Notes: generated by a model not told the origin, from the letters alone. Positions 1-9,616 are shown, numbered from the stretch's first letter. The stretch is 64,000 nucleotides of DNA from Haloterrigena sp. H1 (GCF_005938085.1 NZ_SMZK01000001.1:558001-622000); one strand, 5' to 3'. Numbers and translations: made by a program.

Positions 1-861
1 CATTCCGACCAGCAGGGCGGTGAACGCGACCATGATCGGAAGTTCGAACCGAAGTGTCGCGGGTGCGATTTCGATCGGAGTGATGAGGGCCACGATGCCA
101 AGCACCGCGAGGATGTTGTAGATGTTCGATCCGACGACGTTCCCGACGGCAAAGGACGCGTGGCCACGGATCGCGCCCACGACCGAGGCCGCAAGCTCCG
201 GCAGCGATGTCCCGAGTGCGAGTACTGTTAACCCGATAACCAGATCAGAAACACCAAGCGCCGATAGCAACCCCGTCCCGCCGGCGACGAGCCACCGCGA
301 GCCGACCACGAGCACGAGTAGCCCACCGACGACGAGCGCCCCGTCTCGGACTGACACTCCCGACGCGTCGGCGTCGGGCTCGTCGACCATCGGGGCGGAC
401 TCCGCGTTGGCATAGTGGAGGATCGTCGCCGTAAACCCCGCGAGGACCACCAGCAAGAGGATGCCCTCGAGCCGACCGAGCTGGCCGTTCGCGCCGAGTG
501 CGACCAGCAACAGCGCTGCAAGCACCATCACGGGGACGTGCTGGCGGACCACCTGATCGCTGATCTGCAACGGCTTGATGAGCGTAGTGATACCGAGCAC
601 CAGCCCGATGTTCGCGATGTTCGAGCCGACGATCGTGCCGAGGCCGATGTCGCTCGAGACGTTCAGCGCGCCGACCGCCGAGACGAACAGTTCGGGTGCG
701 GTCGTCGCGAAGGCGACCACCGTCACGCCGACGGTCGCCGCACGGAGCCCGATGCCGAGTGCTAGCCGTCCTGCCCCCGCGACCAGCAACTCGGCACCGC
801 CATACAGCGCGATGATCCCGCCCACGAGCAAGAGGAGATCGAGGGGGGTTCCAGGGAGCAT
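1..861 (-). CDS. Sodium/calcium exchanger family membrane protein (3' end outside window)
   Basis: Reading leftwards from an ATG at 861, 287 codons stay open to the window edge, so the C-terminus is missing. The translation is a string of hydrophobic segments with two copies of the CaCA alpha-repeat signature: GSNIANIGLVLG after the first four helices and GNVVGSNIYNILAVLG in the second half. Members exchange Na+ or H+ for Ca2+ across the cytoplasmic membrane (YrbG-like). A charged loop (about residues 155-175) separates the two halves, as is usual. A TATA-like TTTTAG on this strand, centred near 888, fits a leaderless start at 861. The ion specificity cannot be read from the sequence. Confidence 0.88.
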   Translation of the reverse strand, partial: MLPGTPLDLLLLVGGIIALYGGAELLVAGAGRLALGIGLRAATVGVTVVAFATTAPELFVSAVGALNVSSDIGLGTIVGSNIANIGLVLGITTLIKPLQISDQVVRQHVPVMVLAALLLVALGANGQLGRLEGILLLVVLAGFTATILHYANAESAPMVDEPDADASGVSVRDGALVVGGLLVLVVGSRWLVAGGTGLLSALGVSDLVIGLTVLALGTSLPELAASVVGAIRGHASFAVGNVVGSNIYNILAVLGIVALITPIEIAPATLRFELPIMVAFTALLVGM

Positions 862-1035
862 AGCGGCGGCTACTCGTGACGGGGCTAAAAGCCACGCGAA
901 ACGGCCACCGGTCGCGAACACGGCTCGCGTGCGCCATTGGGTGCGCGCATGATAAGTCGCACATGAGCGATACCGGCAACACCGCCGGAAAGCCAGACCG
1001 ATTATAGTCCCACCACTCCGACTGACAGACCGAGA

Positions 1036-1845
1036 ATGGCTATGGACGTGTACGGCTTGCTCGGCAATCCGGTCGGCCACTCGCTGTCGCCGCCGATGCA
1101 CGAGGCCGCCTACGACGAACTCGGGCTCGAGGCCCGCTACGTAACCTTCGAGCCCGACGAAGACGATATCGACGACGCGATCGCCGGGGCCGATGCGCTC
1201 GGGATCGCCGGACTGAACGTGACGATCCCGTTCAAACAGGACGCCCTCGAGATCGTCGCGCCCGAGGACCTGGCCGCTCGAATCGGCGCGGTCAACACGA
1301 TCGACTTCTCGGGCTCGGGACCACCGACGGGCTACAACACCGACGCCGTCGGCGCGCTGCGCGCGTTACGCGACCACGACGTCACGATTCAGGACGCGCG
1401 GGCGGTCGTCGTCGGTGCCGGCGGTGCCGGCCGGGCGATCGCGTTCGGACTCGCCGACGCTGGTGCGACCGTCGCCATCGCCAACCGAACTGAGTCGAAA
1501 GCCCACGACCTCGCTGAGGAAGTGCCCCGCGCGACCGGCCACGGGTTGGCGGAGCTCGAGCAACTGGTCGCCGACGCCGACGTGCTGGTCAACGCCACGA
1601 GCGTGGGGATGGAATCGGACACGACGCCGGTTCCCGCCGACGCGCTCCACGAGGATCTGGCCGTCCTCGATGCGGTCTACAGCCCGCTCGAGACGCGACT
1701 GCTGCGCGATGCGGCCGACGCCGGCGCGACGACCGTCGACGGTGCGTGGATGTTACTCTATCAGGGCGTCGAGGCGTTCGAGATCTGGACCGGTCGGGAT
1801 GCACCTGTCGACGTGATGAACGACGCACTTCGCTCGCGGCTGTAG
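1036..1845 (+). CDS. aroE: Shikimate dehydrogenase
   Basis: 269 residues, normal for AroE, which reduces 3-dehydroshikimate to shikimate with NADPH in the aromatic amino acid pathway. The N-terminus carries the substrate-binding [16 protein letters not shown] motif, followed by LNVTIPFK with the catalytic lysine. The Rossmann motif GAGGAGRA is near residue 127, and NATSVGM and the C-terminal [10 protein letters not shown] are also present. A TATA-like TTATAG near 1004 supports a short-leader start at 1036; an ATG two codons later is the alternative. It stands alone, transcribed away from the exchanger gene. Confidence 0.95.
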   Translation: MAMDVYGLLGNPVGHSLSPPMHEAAYDELGLEARYVTFEPDEDDIDDAIAGADALGIAGLNVTIPFKQDALEIVAPEDLAARIGAVNTIDFSGSGPPTGYNTDAVGALRALRDHDVTIQDARAVVVGAGGAGRAIAFGLADAGATVAIANRTESKAHDLAEEVPRATGHGLAELEQLVADADVLVNATSVGMESDTTPVPADALHEDLAVLDAVYSPLETRLLRDAADAGATTVDGAWMLLYQGVEAFEIWTGRDAPVDVMNDALRSRL

Positions 1846-1919
1846 GCTGACGGCGGGTACGACGGGAACCTTGACAGTATCAGGCGAATTTAAGTGCCGG
1901 AACCGACTATATCGAGATA

Positions 1920-2543
1920 ATGGCACTCCTCCAGAAGCTGAAGTCCCTGTTGGGGTTCGGCGGGTCGGACTCGGAGCGCAGGCGCTCTCGAGAGGTCGGG
2001 GTAACGGTCGAACGGGACGGGACGGCGGACGAGCAACGCGAGACGACCGCCGGCGCGACTCGAGATCGGACGGAGGACGTGCGTGCCGAACCGCCACAGT
2101 CGGAGACCGCGGATACGGCGGACGAAGCGCCCGCGCAGACGGCCGACGCGGAGGCTGCTGCTGAACCGGACGCGACTGATTCCGAGACGGTCGGTGATGT
2201 CGAGACGACCGACGGTACTGACGCCGACCTCGAGGCTGACGCCGAACCAGCGGTCGATGCCGAATCCGGGCAGGAACCGGAACCAGAGCCGGAGCCGGAA
2301 CCGGAACCGGACATCGAGACGGAACCACGAGTGGAACCCGAACCGGCGGTGGATGCTGAAGCTGAGCCGGAACCGGTCACCGAGATCAAGGGCATCGGAC
2401 CAGCCTATGCCGACCGCCTCGCCGGTGCGGGCGTCGAAACCGTCGCCGAACTCGCCGTATCAGACGCCGCCGAACTCGCTGGCCAGACCGACATTTCCGA
2501 GAAACGCATTCAGGGCTGGATCGACCGCGCCGAAGTCCGATAA
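1920..2543 (+). CDS. Acidic protein with C-terminal helix-hairpin-helix domain
   Basis: 207 residues in three parts. A short basic/hydrophobic N-terminus (MALLQKLKSLLGFGG) is followed by a very acidic, low-complexity linker (about residues 35-150) that includes an (EP)n run near residue 120. The last 55 residues carry an HhH motif, EIKGIGPAYADRLAGAGVET, as in the small DNA-binding domains of helicases and RNA polymerase. It may bind nucleic acid through the HhH domain, but no function is known to me. A TATA-like ATTTAAG near 1891 places a leaderless start at 1920. The linker is GAACCG-repeat DNA and could vary in length between strains. Confidence 0.8.
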   Translation: MALLQKLKSLLGFGGSDSERRRSREVGVTVERDGTADEQRETTAGATRDRTEDVRAEPPQSETADTADEAPAQTADAEAAAEPDATDSETVGDVETTDGTDADLEADAEPAVDAESGQEPEPEPEPEPEPDIETEPRVEPEPAVDAEAEPEPVTEIKGIGPAYADRLAGAGVETVAELAVSDAAELAGQTDISEKRIQGWIDRAEVR

Positions 2544-2683
2544 CGAAGCGGCCAGACACCCGTCGACTCCCATCTCACGTCAGCGTTTCGCTGGACCCGC
2601 CGTTCACCGCTATTTTCCGCGCTGTTGCCCACAATAGCCCCGAAATCGCAAGATGATTACCTGCCGACTGCATCCCGCTCGAC

Positions 2684-4279
2684 ATGAGCGATCCGCGCGT
2701 CGTGACGACGCTCGACTCGTTTCGCGCCGCCGCATGTCGCCGCGGTGGGGCGGCTGCGGACCACGCCGCGTCGCAAGTGCCAAGCGACCGCCGCATCCCC
2801 GTCGAAGTCCGCGTGACCGTCAGCGATCCGTTTCTCGCCTATCGTCGCGCCCGTGACGGCGACGGCGGCGCGTTCCTCGAGACGACCGGTGGCCAGCCCG
2901 GCTGGGGCTACTTCGGCGTCGATCCCGTCGAGCGGCTCACGGTCGGCTCCGACGCCGTTTTACGAGCACCGAACGATCGATCGCCGACGCTGGCCGCACT
3001 CGAGGGCCTGCTCGCGGACGATCACCTTGCTCGCGGAGAGTGTGACGTTCCCTACCCCTGCGGAGCCATCGGCTGGCTCTCCTACGACGTCGCCCGCGAA
3101 CTCGAGTCCCTGCCCGAGTCGGCTGTCGATGATCGAGGATTACCTCGGCTCGAGGTCGCGGTCTACGACCGCCTTGCCGCCTGGGAAGCGCCGACAGCGG
3201 GCGAGGTGACGCTGCGGATCACGGCCTGCCCGCGGGTCGGCGGCGACGTGACCGACCCCGAGGACGCCGCCCTCAAGGCGGCCTACGAACGTGGCCGCGA
3301 GCGCGCGCTCGACCTCGCCGACGCCGTTCGCGAGGACGACCCGGAGATCGGTGAACCGCCGGTCTCGCGGTCCGACGCGACCTTCGAGAGCGACTGTGGT
3401 CGGGAGGCCTTTGCCGATCGCGTGCGGCAGGTCAAGAAGTACGTCCACGACGGCGATACGTTTCAAGCAAACATCTCCCAGCGGCTGGTCGCACCCGCCG
3501 CGGTCCACCCTGTTGCCGCCTACGATGCCCTGCGACGGGTCAATCCGGCACCCTACTCCTGTCTGCTTGAGTTCCGGGCAGCCGAGCTGGTGAGCGCAAG
3601 TCCCGAACTCCTTCTCGAGCGCGACGACGAGTTCGTTCGGACGGAACCCATCGCGGGAACCCGACCGCGTGGTGAGACACCAGCCGAAGACACTGCTCTC
3701 GAGACCGACTTGCTCACCGACGAGAAAGAACGCGCCGAACACGCGATGTTGGTCGACTTAGAGCGCAACGACCTCGGAAAGGTCTGTGCGTATGGCTCCG
3801 TCGACATCGCGGAGTACCGCCGGATCGACCGCTACTCGGAGGTAATGCACCTCGTATCGGACGTCACAGGGCGATTGCGCCCGGACGCGTCCCTCTCCGA
3901 CGCCATCGCAGCGGTCTTCCCCGGCGGGACGATCACCGGCGCACCGAAACCGCGGACGATGGCGATCATCGACGAACTCGAGGCGACCCGGCGCGGCCCC
4001 TACACGGGTAGCGTCGGCATCTTCGGCTTCGACGGCCGAGCCACCCTGAATATCGTTATCCGGACGCTGGTCCACCACGCCGACGAGTACCACCTGCGAG
4101 TCGGCGCGGGGATCGTCCACGACTCCGATCCGACCAGCGAGTACGACGAGACACTCGCCAAGGCCCGCGCGCTCATTACGGCGGTCGACGAGGCGCTCGG
4201 TGAGCGAGCCGACCTGGGGCTCGAGGCGGAAACCGACATCCCTCACGAGCCGACCGACGGCGGTGATCGCAGTGACTAA
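2684..4279 (+). CDS. pabB: Aminodeoxychorismate synthase component I (anthranilate synthase-like)
   Basis: 531 residues of the chorismate-binding TrpE/PabB family, which aminates chorismate using ammonia from the partner amidotransferase. Visible signatures are PIAGTRPRG (residues 322-330), [22 protein letters not shown] and [12 protein letters not shown]. PabB is preferred over TrpE because the gene leads an overlapping set with an amidotransferase and a class IV aminotransferase (PabC-like), the arrangement I know for haloarchaeal p-aminobenzoate synthesis. However, residue 324 is alanine, as in anthranilate synthases, whereas E. coli-type PabB has a lysine there. The assignment therefore rests on context. 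Its stop overlaps the start of the next gene by 8 bases. Confidence 0.82.
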   Translation: MSDPRVVTTLDSFRAAACRRGGAAADHAASQVPSDRRIPVEVRVTVSDPFLAYRRARDGDGGAFLETTGGQPGWGYFGVDPVERLTVGSDAVLRAPNDRSPTLAALEGLLADDHLARGECDVPYPCGAIGWLSYDVARELESLPESAVDDRGLPRLEVAVYDRLAAWEAPTAGEVTLRITACPRVGGDVTDPEDAALKAAYERGRERALDLADAVREDDPEIGEPPVSRSDATFESDCGREAFADRVRQVKKYVHDGDTFQANISQRLVAPAAVHPVAAYDALRRVNPAPYSCLLEFRAAELVSASPELLLERDDEFVRTEPIAGTRPRGETPAEDTALETDLLTDEKERAEHAMLVDLERNDLGKVCAYGSVDIAEYRRIDRYSEVMHLVSDVTGRLRPDASLSDAIAAVFPGGTITGAPKPRTMAIIDELEATRRGPYTGSVGIFGFDGRATLNIVIRTLVHHADEYHLRVGAGIVHDSDPTSEYDETLAKARALITAVDEALGERADLGLEAETDIPHEPTDGGDRSD

Positions 4280-4943
4280 CTCCCGTATCCTTGTTGTCGA
4301 TAACTACGATTCGTTCGCGTACAACCTCGTCCAATACGTGGGTGAGGTAGCCGACGAGGTCGTCCGGCGCAACGACGAGATCGACCTCGCGGGCGTGCGC
4401 GACCTCGAGCCCACCGGCATCGTCGTCTCACCGGGGCCGGGCACTCCACAGGAGGCCGGGATCTCGATCCCGCTGTTCGCCGAGACCGAGTACCCCATCC
4501 TCGGGGTCTGTCTCGGCCATCAGGCGCTGTGTGCCGCCGAAGGCGCGCCAGTCGTTCACGCTCCCGAGGTCGTCCACGGGAAGCCGTCGATGATCAGTCA
4601 CGACGGCGAGGGACTCTTCGCGGGACTGCCGTCGACGTTTCGGGTCGGGCGCTACCACTCGCTCGCGGTCGAGCGCGCGGAGCTGCCGGCCACGCTCGAG
4701 GAAACCGCTCAGACGGCTGACGAGCGCGGCGTCCTGATGGCGGTTCGCCACCGCGAGAAGCCCCATCTCGGCGTGCAGTTTCACCCGGAAAGCATCCTCA
4801 CACGATCACAGCCGGACGCGACGACCGGTTCGGAGACGGGTGCTGGCGAAGAAATTTCGCTCGCGCTCGGCAAACGACTGATCGAAAACTTCTGTCGGTT
4901 CGCCGCGAGGGCCGACCGGAACACGGAGGCGAACGATGGATAA
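4272..4943 (+). CDS. pabA: Aminodeoxychorismate/anthranilate synthase glutaminase subunit
   Basis: A class I glutamine amidotransferase of 223 residues. It hydrolyses glutamine and passes ammonia to the synthase subunit encoded just upstream. It has the N-terminal [17 protein letters not shown], the nucleophile in GVCLGHQAL (Cys80) and the His171-x-Glu173 pair in [10 protein letters not shown]. No ATG suits the N-terminus: GTG at 4272 gives a normal start and overlaps the pabB stop (4277-4279), implying translational coupling; GTG at 4263 is the alternative. Its 3' end overlaps the next gene by 8 bases. Confidence 0.88.
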   Translation: MTNSRILVVDNYDSFAYNLVQYVGEVADEVVRRNDEIDLAGVRDLEPTGIVVSPGPGTPQEAGISIPLFAETEYPILGVCLGHQALCAAEGAPVVHAPEVVHGKPSMISHDGEGLFAGLPSTFRVGRYHSLAVERAELPATLEETAQTADERGVLMAVRHREKPHLGVQFHPESILTRSQPDATTGSETGAGEEISLALGKRLIENFCRFAARADRNTEANDG

Positions 4944-5808
4944 AGAACTGCGCTACCACGTCGACGGTGACCTCGTTCCTGCCAGCGAGGCTACCGTCAG
5001 CGTCGACGATCGGGGGTTTCGCTACGGCGATGCCGCCTTCGAGACGCTACGGGCCTACGGCGGGACGATCTTCGCGTGGGACGCGCATCTCGAGCGCCTC
5101 GAGCGTACCTGCGAGGCCCTGTCGCTCGAGCACGGGCTGACGGCGGCAGACCTCCGTGGGCGAATCGACGGGACGCTCGCGGCGAACGACCTCGCGGACG
5201 CCTACGTCCGCCTCTCGATCACGCGCGGCGTCCAGCCTGGGAAACTCACGCCTCAGCCCGACGTCGAGCCGACGATCGTGGTCTACGCCAACCCGTTGCC
5301 CCGCGGCGGGGTCGCGGGTGAATCCATCTGGGACGAACCGGCGACGGTCGAGACGGTCGCGACTCGTCGCGTCCCCGACGAGGCGATTCCGGCTGCAGCC
5401 AAGACTCACAACTACCTGAACGGAATCCTCGCGCGCGCAGAACTCGAGGCCGACGCGGACGAAGCGCTCATGTGCGATCTCGAGGGCCACATCGCGGAAG
5501 GGGCAACGAGCAACCTTTGGTTCGTCCGTGACGGCGAGCTCTACACGCCGACGACCGACGGATCGGTGTTGCCGGGGATCACCCGGCAAATCGTGCTCGA
5601 GCTCGCTCGGGACGCTGGCATCGCAGTCCACGAGGGCTCGTACGAGCCGGCCGACGTTCACGGTGCTGCCGAGGCGTTTCTGACCAATCGGACCTGGGAA
5701 CTGCGCCCGATCGCGACGCTCGACGGCCACGAGATCGGTGGCGGTCCAGTCACGGAACGGCTCTCGCGGCGCTACGACGAGCGGGTCGAACGGACGTGTT
5801 ACCAGTAG
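4936..5808 (+). CDS. pabC: Aminodeoxychorismate lyase-like class IV aminotransferase
   Basis: 290 residues of the fold-type IV PLP enzymes (PabC / branched-chain aminotransferase / D-amino acid aminotransferase). The start VSVDDRGFRYGDAAFETLRAYGG is typical, the PLP lysine is K156 in AAAKTHNYLNGILAR, and ATSNLWFV and VLPGITRQIVLELA follow. As the third overlapping gene after a chorismate-aminating synthase, it most likely releases pyruvate from aminodeoxychorismate to give p-aminobenzoate for folate. Sequence alone does not exclude a branched-chain or D-amino acid aminotransferase. The start overlaps pabA by 8 bases. Confidence 0.85.
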   Translation: MDKELRYHVDGDLVPASEATVSVDDRGFRYGDAAFETLRAYGGTIFAWDAHLERLERTCEALSLEHGLTAADLRGRIDGTLAANDLADAYVRLSITRGVQPGKLTPQPDVEPTIVVYANPLPRGGVAGESIWDEPATVETVATRRVPDEAIPAAAKTHNYLNGILARAELEADADEALMCDLEGHIAEGATSNLWFVRDGELYTPTTDGSVLPGITRQIVLELARDAGIAVHEGSYEPADVHGAAEAFLTNRTWELRPIATLDGHEIGGGPVTERLSRRYDERVERTCYQ

Positions 5809-5839
5809 TCGAGTCCCAGTCCATGCTCCGGGAAGTCGC

Positions 5840-6946
5840 TCACGTTGGCTTGACGAGCACCCGTGTCGACTCGTTCGATTCGTCAGGTGTCTCGACTAGT
5901 TCCCGCTTCGTCCCTGCAAGCTCGAGGACGAATTCACTCCCGAACGCGCTCGCGGGTGTCTGGAATCCGTCTGGGACGGAGTTTTGATCCTCGAGCATCC
6001 GTTCGGCGGCTACCACCGCTGCTTCAGCGGTCAGCGCGTAGGGGTTGGGCGTTCGCAGGCGGGCCCGCGTCCGTCGGCTGGTCTCCGCGTCGGTGACCTC
6101 GCCCCAGACGACCGCGCTATCGGCCGCCAGTTGTGCTCCGTCCGGCCCGTCGAGACGGGTGTCGATGACCCGCTTCAGCAGGCGCTTGACCGGCCCGCGC
6201 TCGAGCAGCCACCCCAGCGAATCGGCAGCCGCCAGTCCTCTCGTCGCCCACGACGGTGCGGCGGCGTAGACCTCGACCGACTCGATGCCGGTGCTGTGGG
6301 CTGCGGTGACGACGTCGCCCCACGGGATCGTGACGGCGTGTTCGGGGCCGTCGCCGAAGTCGATCGCGCGCGTTCGGAACGCGGCCGGCACCTGAATGAG
6401 TCGGCCGTTCCGGCGGACGACACCGCCGCTGCCGAGGTGTTCGACGAGCGTTCGGGCGGTGCCCCGCGAGAGCCCGCCGTCGCTTTTGATCCCCAGTCGA
6501 AGCGTGTCGGCAGCGGGGAGTTGGTCGGCGAGGAAGGCCGCCAGACAGTCCGACGGCACGACGTCGAAGCCGACGCCGGGCAGGAGCGTGACCTCCGTCT
6601 CGCGGGCCGCGTCGTCGCGCTGGCGGAGAGACTCGAAGACCGGAAACTCGCCGGTGATGTCGAGATAATCCGTGCCCGTCTCGAGACAGGCCGTGACGAG
6701 TGGCTCGGCGGTGTCGACGAACGGCCCTGCACAGTTGACCACGGCGTCGAAGCGCTCGAGATGGGACGCGGGGTCGTCCGACTCGAGGTCGATGACCCGG
6801 CCTTCGACACCGAGAGCGTCGGCTTGGCGTGCAACTGCGCGGCCGTCACGGCCAGCGACGACGGGCGAGCCCCCCTGTGCAACCGCCTCGCGTGCGATCA
6901 GCCGCCCCGTATAGCCGTAGGCGCCGTAGATGAGAAGGGCGTCCAT
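5840..6946 (-). CDS. Saccharopine dehydrogenase-like / trans-acting enoyl reductase family protein
   Basis: 368 residues with an N-terminal Rossmann fold, LLIYGAYGYTGRLIAREA, followed by VVNCAGPFVDTAEPLVTACLETGTDYLDITGE. These are hallmarks of the saccharopine dehydrogenase NADP-binding family, which also includes trans-acting enoyl reductases. The C-terminal part has ARTLVEHLGSGG and a final PYALTAEAAVVAAERML. The substrate is unknown; a role in lipid or small-molecule reduction is only a guess. A TATA-like sequence near 6973 on this strand gives a leaderless start. It is convergent with pabC (stops 31 bases apart). Confidence 0.85.
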   Translation of the reverse strand: MDALLIYGAYGYTGRLIAREAVAQGGSPVVAGRDGRAVARQADALGVEGRVIDLESDDPASHLERFDAVVNCAGPFVDTAEPLVTACLETGTDYLDITGEFPVFESLRQRDDAARETEVTLLPGVGFDVVPSDCLAAFLADQLPAADTLRLGIKSDGGLSRGTARTLVEHLGSGGVVRRNGRLIQVPAAFRTRAIDFGDGPEHAVTIPWGDVVTAAHSTGIESVEVYAAAPSWATRGLAAADSLGWLLERGPVKRLLKRVIDTRLDGPDGAQLAADSAVVWGEVTDAETSRRTRARLRTPNPYALTAEAAVVAAERMLEDQNSVPDGFQTPASAFGSEFVLELAGTKRELVETPDESNESTRVLVKPT

Positions 6947-7043
6947 AGGCCGCGTTCGTCGGAGAAGGATTTAAAGTTCAGTCAGACACGTGCTTGCACG
7001 ATGGCGTAACGTTCAGGCCCGCAGATCAGTAACGGATGCAGTG

Positions 7044-7499
7044 ATGGACACAGGACGAATCACGGCGCTGTCGGATGTCCCCGCCGACTCGACGGTCTGC
7101 TTTCGTGTGGCCGACGGATCGGATGAGATCCAGGAAGCGATTCTCGTCAGGAACGAGGGGGTGGCGACCGACGGCGGCGATACGACCGCCGCTGTCGAGG
7201 ACGCGGTCTCCTGCTGGTTGAACTACTGCCAGCATCTTACGCACATCAAACTCGACAAGGGGTCAGGCGCGCCAATGCGAGACGGCGAACTCATCTGTGC
7301 AAATCACGGCGCGTACTTCGAGGCCGACTCCGGTTGCTGTACGTTCGGTCCCTGTGAAGGTGCCTATCTCACCGGTCTCGAGGTGACCGTCGAGGATGGC
7401 GACGTCTACCTGACTGACGACGACTACGCGTTCGTCGGTCTCGGCCCGGTCGAGACTGACGACTGTGATCGCGCCTCGAGTTCGAACGTCGAGTTCTAG
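7044..7499 (+). CDS. Rieske [2Fe-2S] domain protein
   Basis: 151 residues with the paired Rieske ligands: C-x-H in NYCQHLTHIKLD (about residue 75) and C-x2-H in LICANHGAYF (about residue 93). A third, cysteine-rich stretch, SGCCTFGPCEGAYLTG, follows; the second motif and the GPC turn are typical of Rieske ferredoxin-like proteins. No membrane segment is seen, so it is probably a soluble electron carrier or an oxygenase-associated ferredoxin, with no redox partner nearby. ATG at 7044 is taken as start because the upstream codons look unrelated. The stop TAG shares a CTAG with the stop of the convergent gene at 7496. Confidence 0.82.
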   Translation: MDTGRITALSDVPADSTVCFRVADGSDEIQEAILVRNEGVATDGGDTTAAVEDAVSCWLNYCQHLTHIKLDKGSGAPMRDGELICANHGAYFEADSGCCTFGPCEGAYLTGLEVTVEDGDVYLTDDDYAFVGLGPVETDDCDRASSSNVEF

Positions 7500-7864
7500 A
7501 TGGTGGCTGGCGCGACCAGGTCCCGCTCCTGATCGTACTCGAGCAGGCCAGCGTCGACCAGCCGCGGCAGGTGGTCGTGGTAGAGGGACAGATAGACCTC
7601 TTTGACGCGTTCGGCCGAAATGTTTCGCACGGTGTGGCCCGTTTCGCGGGCCGCGACCTCTTCGGCTGCGTCGGGCAGCGTCACCTCCTCACCGTAGCTG
7701 CGCATGACCGACAGCAGCAGCCGGCGGCGCCGGTCGGCAAGCAGGGAGAACACGTCGTCGAGCGTTTCGGCCGCCGGATCCGGCTCGTCGGTCTCGTCAA
7801 GCCAGTCGAGTACCGTCCGCACGATCTCGACGCAGTCACGCTCCGAATGAGATCTGGAAGTCAT
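7496..7864 (-). CDS. Haloarchaeal HTH-like protein (DUF7344 type)
   Basis: 122 residues. The core LDDVFSLLADRRRRLLLSVMR...LPDAAEEVA...LYHDHLPRLVDAGLLEYD matches the winged-helix layout of the haloarchaeal DUF7344 family, with a recognition helix and an "H-x-x-x-L-x-x-x-G-L-hydrophobic-x-Y" ending as in ArsR-like regulators. It is probably a DNA-binding regulator with unknown targets. It converges on the Rieske gene; the two stop codons overlap within one CTAG palindrome. An 82-base palindromic repeat lies 55 bases upstream of its start, so the repeat sits in or near its promoter. Confidence 0.72.
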   Translation of the reverse strand: MTSRSHSERDCVEIVRTVLDWLDETDEPDPAAETLDDVFSLLADRRRRLLLSVMRSYGEEVTLPDAAEEVAARETGHTVRNISAERVKEVYLSLYHDHLPRLVDAGLLEYDQERDLVAPATI

Positions 7865-7918
7865 GTGTGGTCCGTCGTCCTCGAGCAGCCGCGACTGGGA
7901 CGGATCGGCGGACGCCTC

Positions 7919-8000
7919 ATACGGACTCCTGTCAGTCGGTTCCGGCGCACCCGCAGGACGGATGGCGGGTGCGCCGGGACATCGGTACGGCAGACCGTAT
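7919..8000 (-). repeat. Palindromic intergenic element, copy A (82 bases)
   Basis: Ends are ATACGG and CCGTAT. The centre is a perfect 13-base inverted repeat, CCGGCGCACCCGC (7942-7954) and GCGGGTGCGCCGG (7965-7977), around a 10-base loop. Its reverse complement matches the copies at 26558, 36741, 49389 and 53458, so this copy lies in the opposite orientation. There is no open reading frame. Confidence 0.8.
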
Positions 8001-8055
8001 CAGCGGGCCGTGACGCCGCCACGCGCTCGAGAGTTCGTGTCGGGTTCTCGCTTGC

Positions 8056-8075
8056 CCGATAAATATTAGTATCGG
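8056..8075. promoter_or_regulatory. Inverted repeat around an A/T-rich core
   Basis: CCGATA (8056-8061) and TATCGG (8070-8075) form a perfect 6-base inverted repeat with the TATA-like spacer AATATTAG. It lies between element copy A and the zinc-ribbon gene. It could be an operator or promoter, but no start codon sits at a proper distance on either strand. Confidence 0.3.
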
Positions 8076-8135
8076 ATCTACTTGGCAATGGCCATAGAAT
8101 AGTGACAGTTGATCGTTAATGAGCGTCTGGTTCGG

Positions 8136-8426
8136 CTACTCGATCGTGAACGTCGGCTCGTCGATGGACTCGCTTTTGCACTCGGGACACCGCGAGGGGA
8201 GGTTCAGCAGGTCGTCGTAGTCGTCGAACCCGCAGTCTCGACACGTCGGCGGTGCGACGAGTAGCTGCTCGTCAGTGCCGTCGACCGACCGGGAGACGTG
8301 TTCGACGTGGCGGACAACCGCGTGTGGCGTCAGATCGAGCTGGGTGGCCAGCTCGCTTGGCGTCGCCGGCTCGGCACGCAGCGCATCGGCGAGCTTCTGT
8401 CGCGTCGTTTCGTCGGCCTCGCGCAT
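8136..8426 (-). CDS. HTH regulator with C-terminal zinc ribbon
   Basis: 96 residues. The N-terminal helices (KLADALRAEPATPSELATQLDLTPHAVVRHVEHVSRSV) form a winged HTH, and the C-terminus carries the zinc ribbon CRDCGF...CPECKS. This matches the predicted archaeal regulators in which an HTH is fused to a Zn ribbon. An ATG at 8474 is possible, but a clear TATA box on this strand (TATAAAA, centred near 8454) lies 28 bases before the ATG at 8426, which makes 8426 the likely leaderless start. The target is unknown. Confidence 0.75.
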   Translation of the reverse strand: MREADETTRQKLADALRAEPATPSELATQLDLTPHAVVRHVEHVSRSVDGTDEQLLVAPPTCRDCGFDDYDDLLNLPSRCPECKSESIDEPTFTIE

Positions 8427-8449
8427 ACGTCCCCTCAGGCGGTGTGTGA

Positions 8450-8458
8450 TTTTATACT
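8450..8458 (-). promoter_or_regulatory. TATA box for the zinc-ribbon regulator
   Basis: The minus strand reads GTATAAAAT here. The spacing of about 28 bases to the ATG at 8426 fits a leaderless haloarchaeal transcript and decides between the two possible start codons. Confidence 0.6.
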
Positions 8459-8605
8459 GTCGGACAGCAGTCACGGCGCAGGTCGTTCGTCTCCGTCGTG
8501 GATACCACGCTCTCGCTCTCTTACTGCTTCGGGGTTTCGAGCGTGTTAGACCCTATCACTCGAGAAAGGGCAAGTGACTTGGACCCCGCAGGTGAACACC
8601 GGCCT

Positions 8606-9577
8606 ATGAAGGCAGTCGTCCTTGCAGGCGGGTACGCGACGCGAATGTGGCCGATTACCAAACACCGGCCCAAGATGTTCCTCCCGATCGGCGAGTCGAC
8701 CGTCATCGACCGCATCTTCGCGGAACTCGAGGCCGACGAGCGGATCGACGAGGTCTACGTCAGCACCAACGAGCGGTTCGCGCCGGATTTCGAGGCCCAC
8801 CTCGCCGACAGCGAGTTCGACAAGCCCCGGCTCTCGGTCGAGGAGACGACCGAGGAAGACGACAAGTTCGGCGTCGTCGGTGCGCTCGCTCAGTTGATCG
8901 ACCGCGAGAACGTCGACGACGACCTGCTGATCATCGCCGGCGACAACCTGATCAGCTTCGACGTGTCGGACTTCCTCGATTACTTCCAGTCTCATGACGC
9001 CTCCACGCTCGCCGCCTACGATGTCGGTTCCCGCGAGAAAGCCAAATCCTACGGCCTCGTCGAACTCGAGGGCGACCGTGTCGTCGACTTCCAAGAGAAA
9101 CCCGACGACCCAAAGAGCACGCTCGTCTCGATCGCCTGCTATGCGTTCCCGCAGGAATCGCTCGACTTGCTCCCGACCTACCTCGAGGACGGCAACAACC
9201 CTGACGAGCCCGGCTGGTTCGTCCAGTGGCTCCAGAACCGCGAGGCCACCTACGCCTACACCTTCGAGGGCGCGTGGTTCGACATCGGTACCCCCGAGAG
9301 CTACCTCGACGCCGTCGCCTGGCACCTCGATGGCGACTCGCTGGTCGCCGACTCGGCGACGCTGGAAGACGCCACGATCGGCGAGAACGTCCACGTGATG
9401 GAGGATGTGACCCTCGAGGGCACCGACCTCGAGCACACCGTCATCTTCCCGGATGCGACGGTCACGAACGGCGACATCCGCCGCTCGATCATCGACGAGG
9501 GGACCCGAATCGAAGATCTCGACCTCGCCGGGGCGCTGATCGGGGCCCACACGACGATCACGAACGGCTCCGAGTAG
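8606..9577 (+). CDS. Sugar-1-phosphate nucleotidyltransferase
   Basis: 323 residues. The N-terminal KAVVLAGGYATRMWPITKHRPKMFLPIG is the nucleotide-binding signature of glucose-1-phosphate thymidylyl/uridylyltransferases, which join a sugar-1-phosphate to an NTP. LLIIAGDNLISFD holds the metal-binding aspartate and VDFQEKP is the sugar-binding region. The C-terminal 70 residues show a hexapeptide-like beta-helix pattern (ATIGENVHVMEDVTLEGTDLEHTVIF). It probably supplies an activated sugar for glycan synthesis or the S-layer; the exact sugar is not evident. ATG at 8606 begins the conserved domain directly. No glycosyltransferases are nearby. Confidence 0.85.
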   Translation: MKAVVLAGGYATRMWPITKHRPKMFLPIGESTVIDRIFAELEADERIDEVYVSTNERFAPDFEAHLADSEFDKPRLSVEETTEEDDKFGVVGALAQLIDRENVDDDLLIIAGDNLISFDVSDFLDYFQSHDASTLAAYDVGSREKAKSYGLVELEGDRVVDFQEKPDDPKSTLVSIACYAFPQESLDLLPTYLEDGNNPDEPGWFVQWLQNREATYAYTFEGAWFDIGTPESYLDAVAWHLDGDSLVADSATLEDATIGENVHVMEDVTLEGTDLEHTVIFPDATVTNGDIRRSIIDEGTRIEDLDLAGALIGAHTTITNGSE

Positions 9578-9616
9578 GTCCGGCTCACGCCCCACTCGCC
9601 CGGAACCGTCGATACA

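Noticed and set aside
2250..2390. GAACCG-type tandem DNA as a regulatory repeat
   Set aside because: It is the coding sequence of an (EP)n linker in the HhH protein and needs no other explanation.
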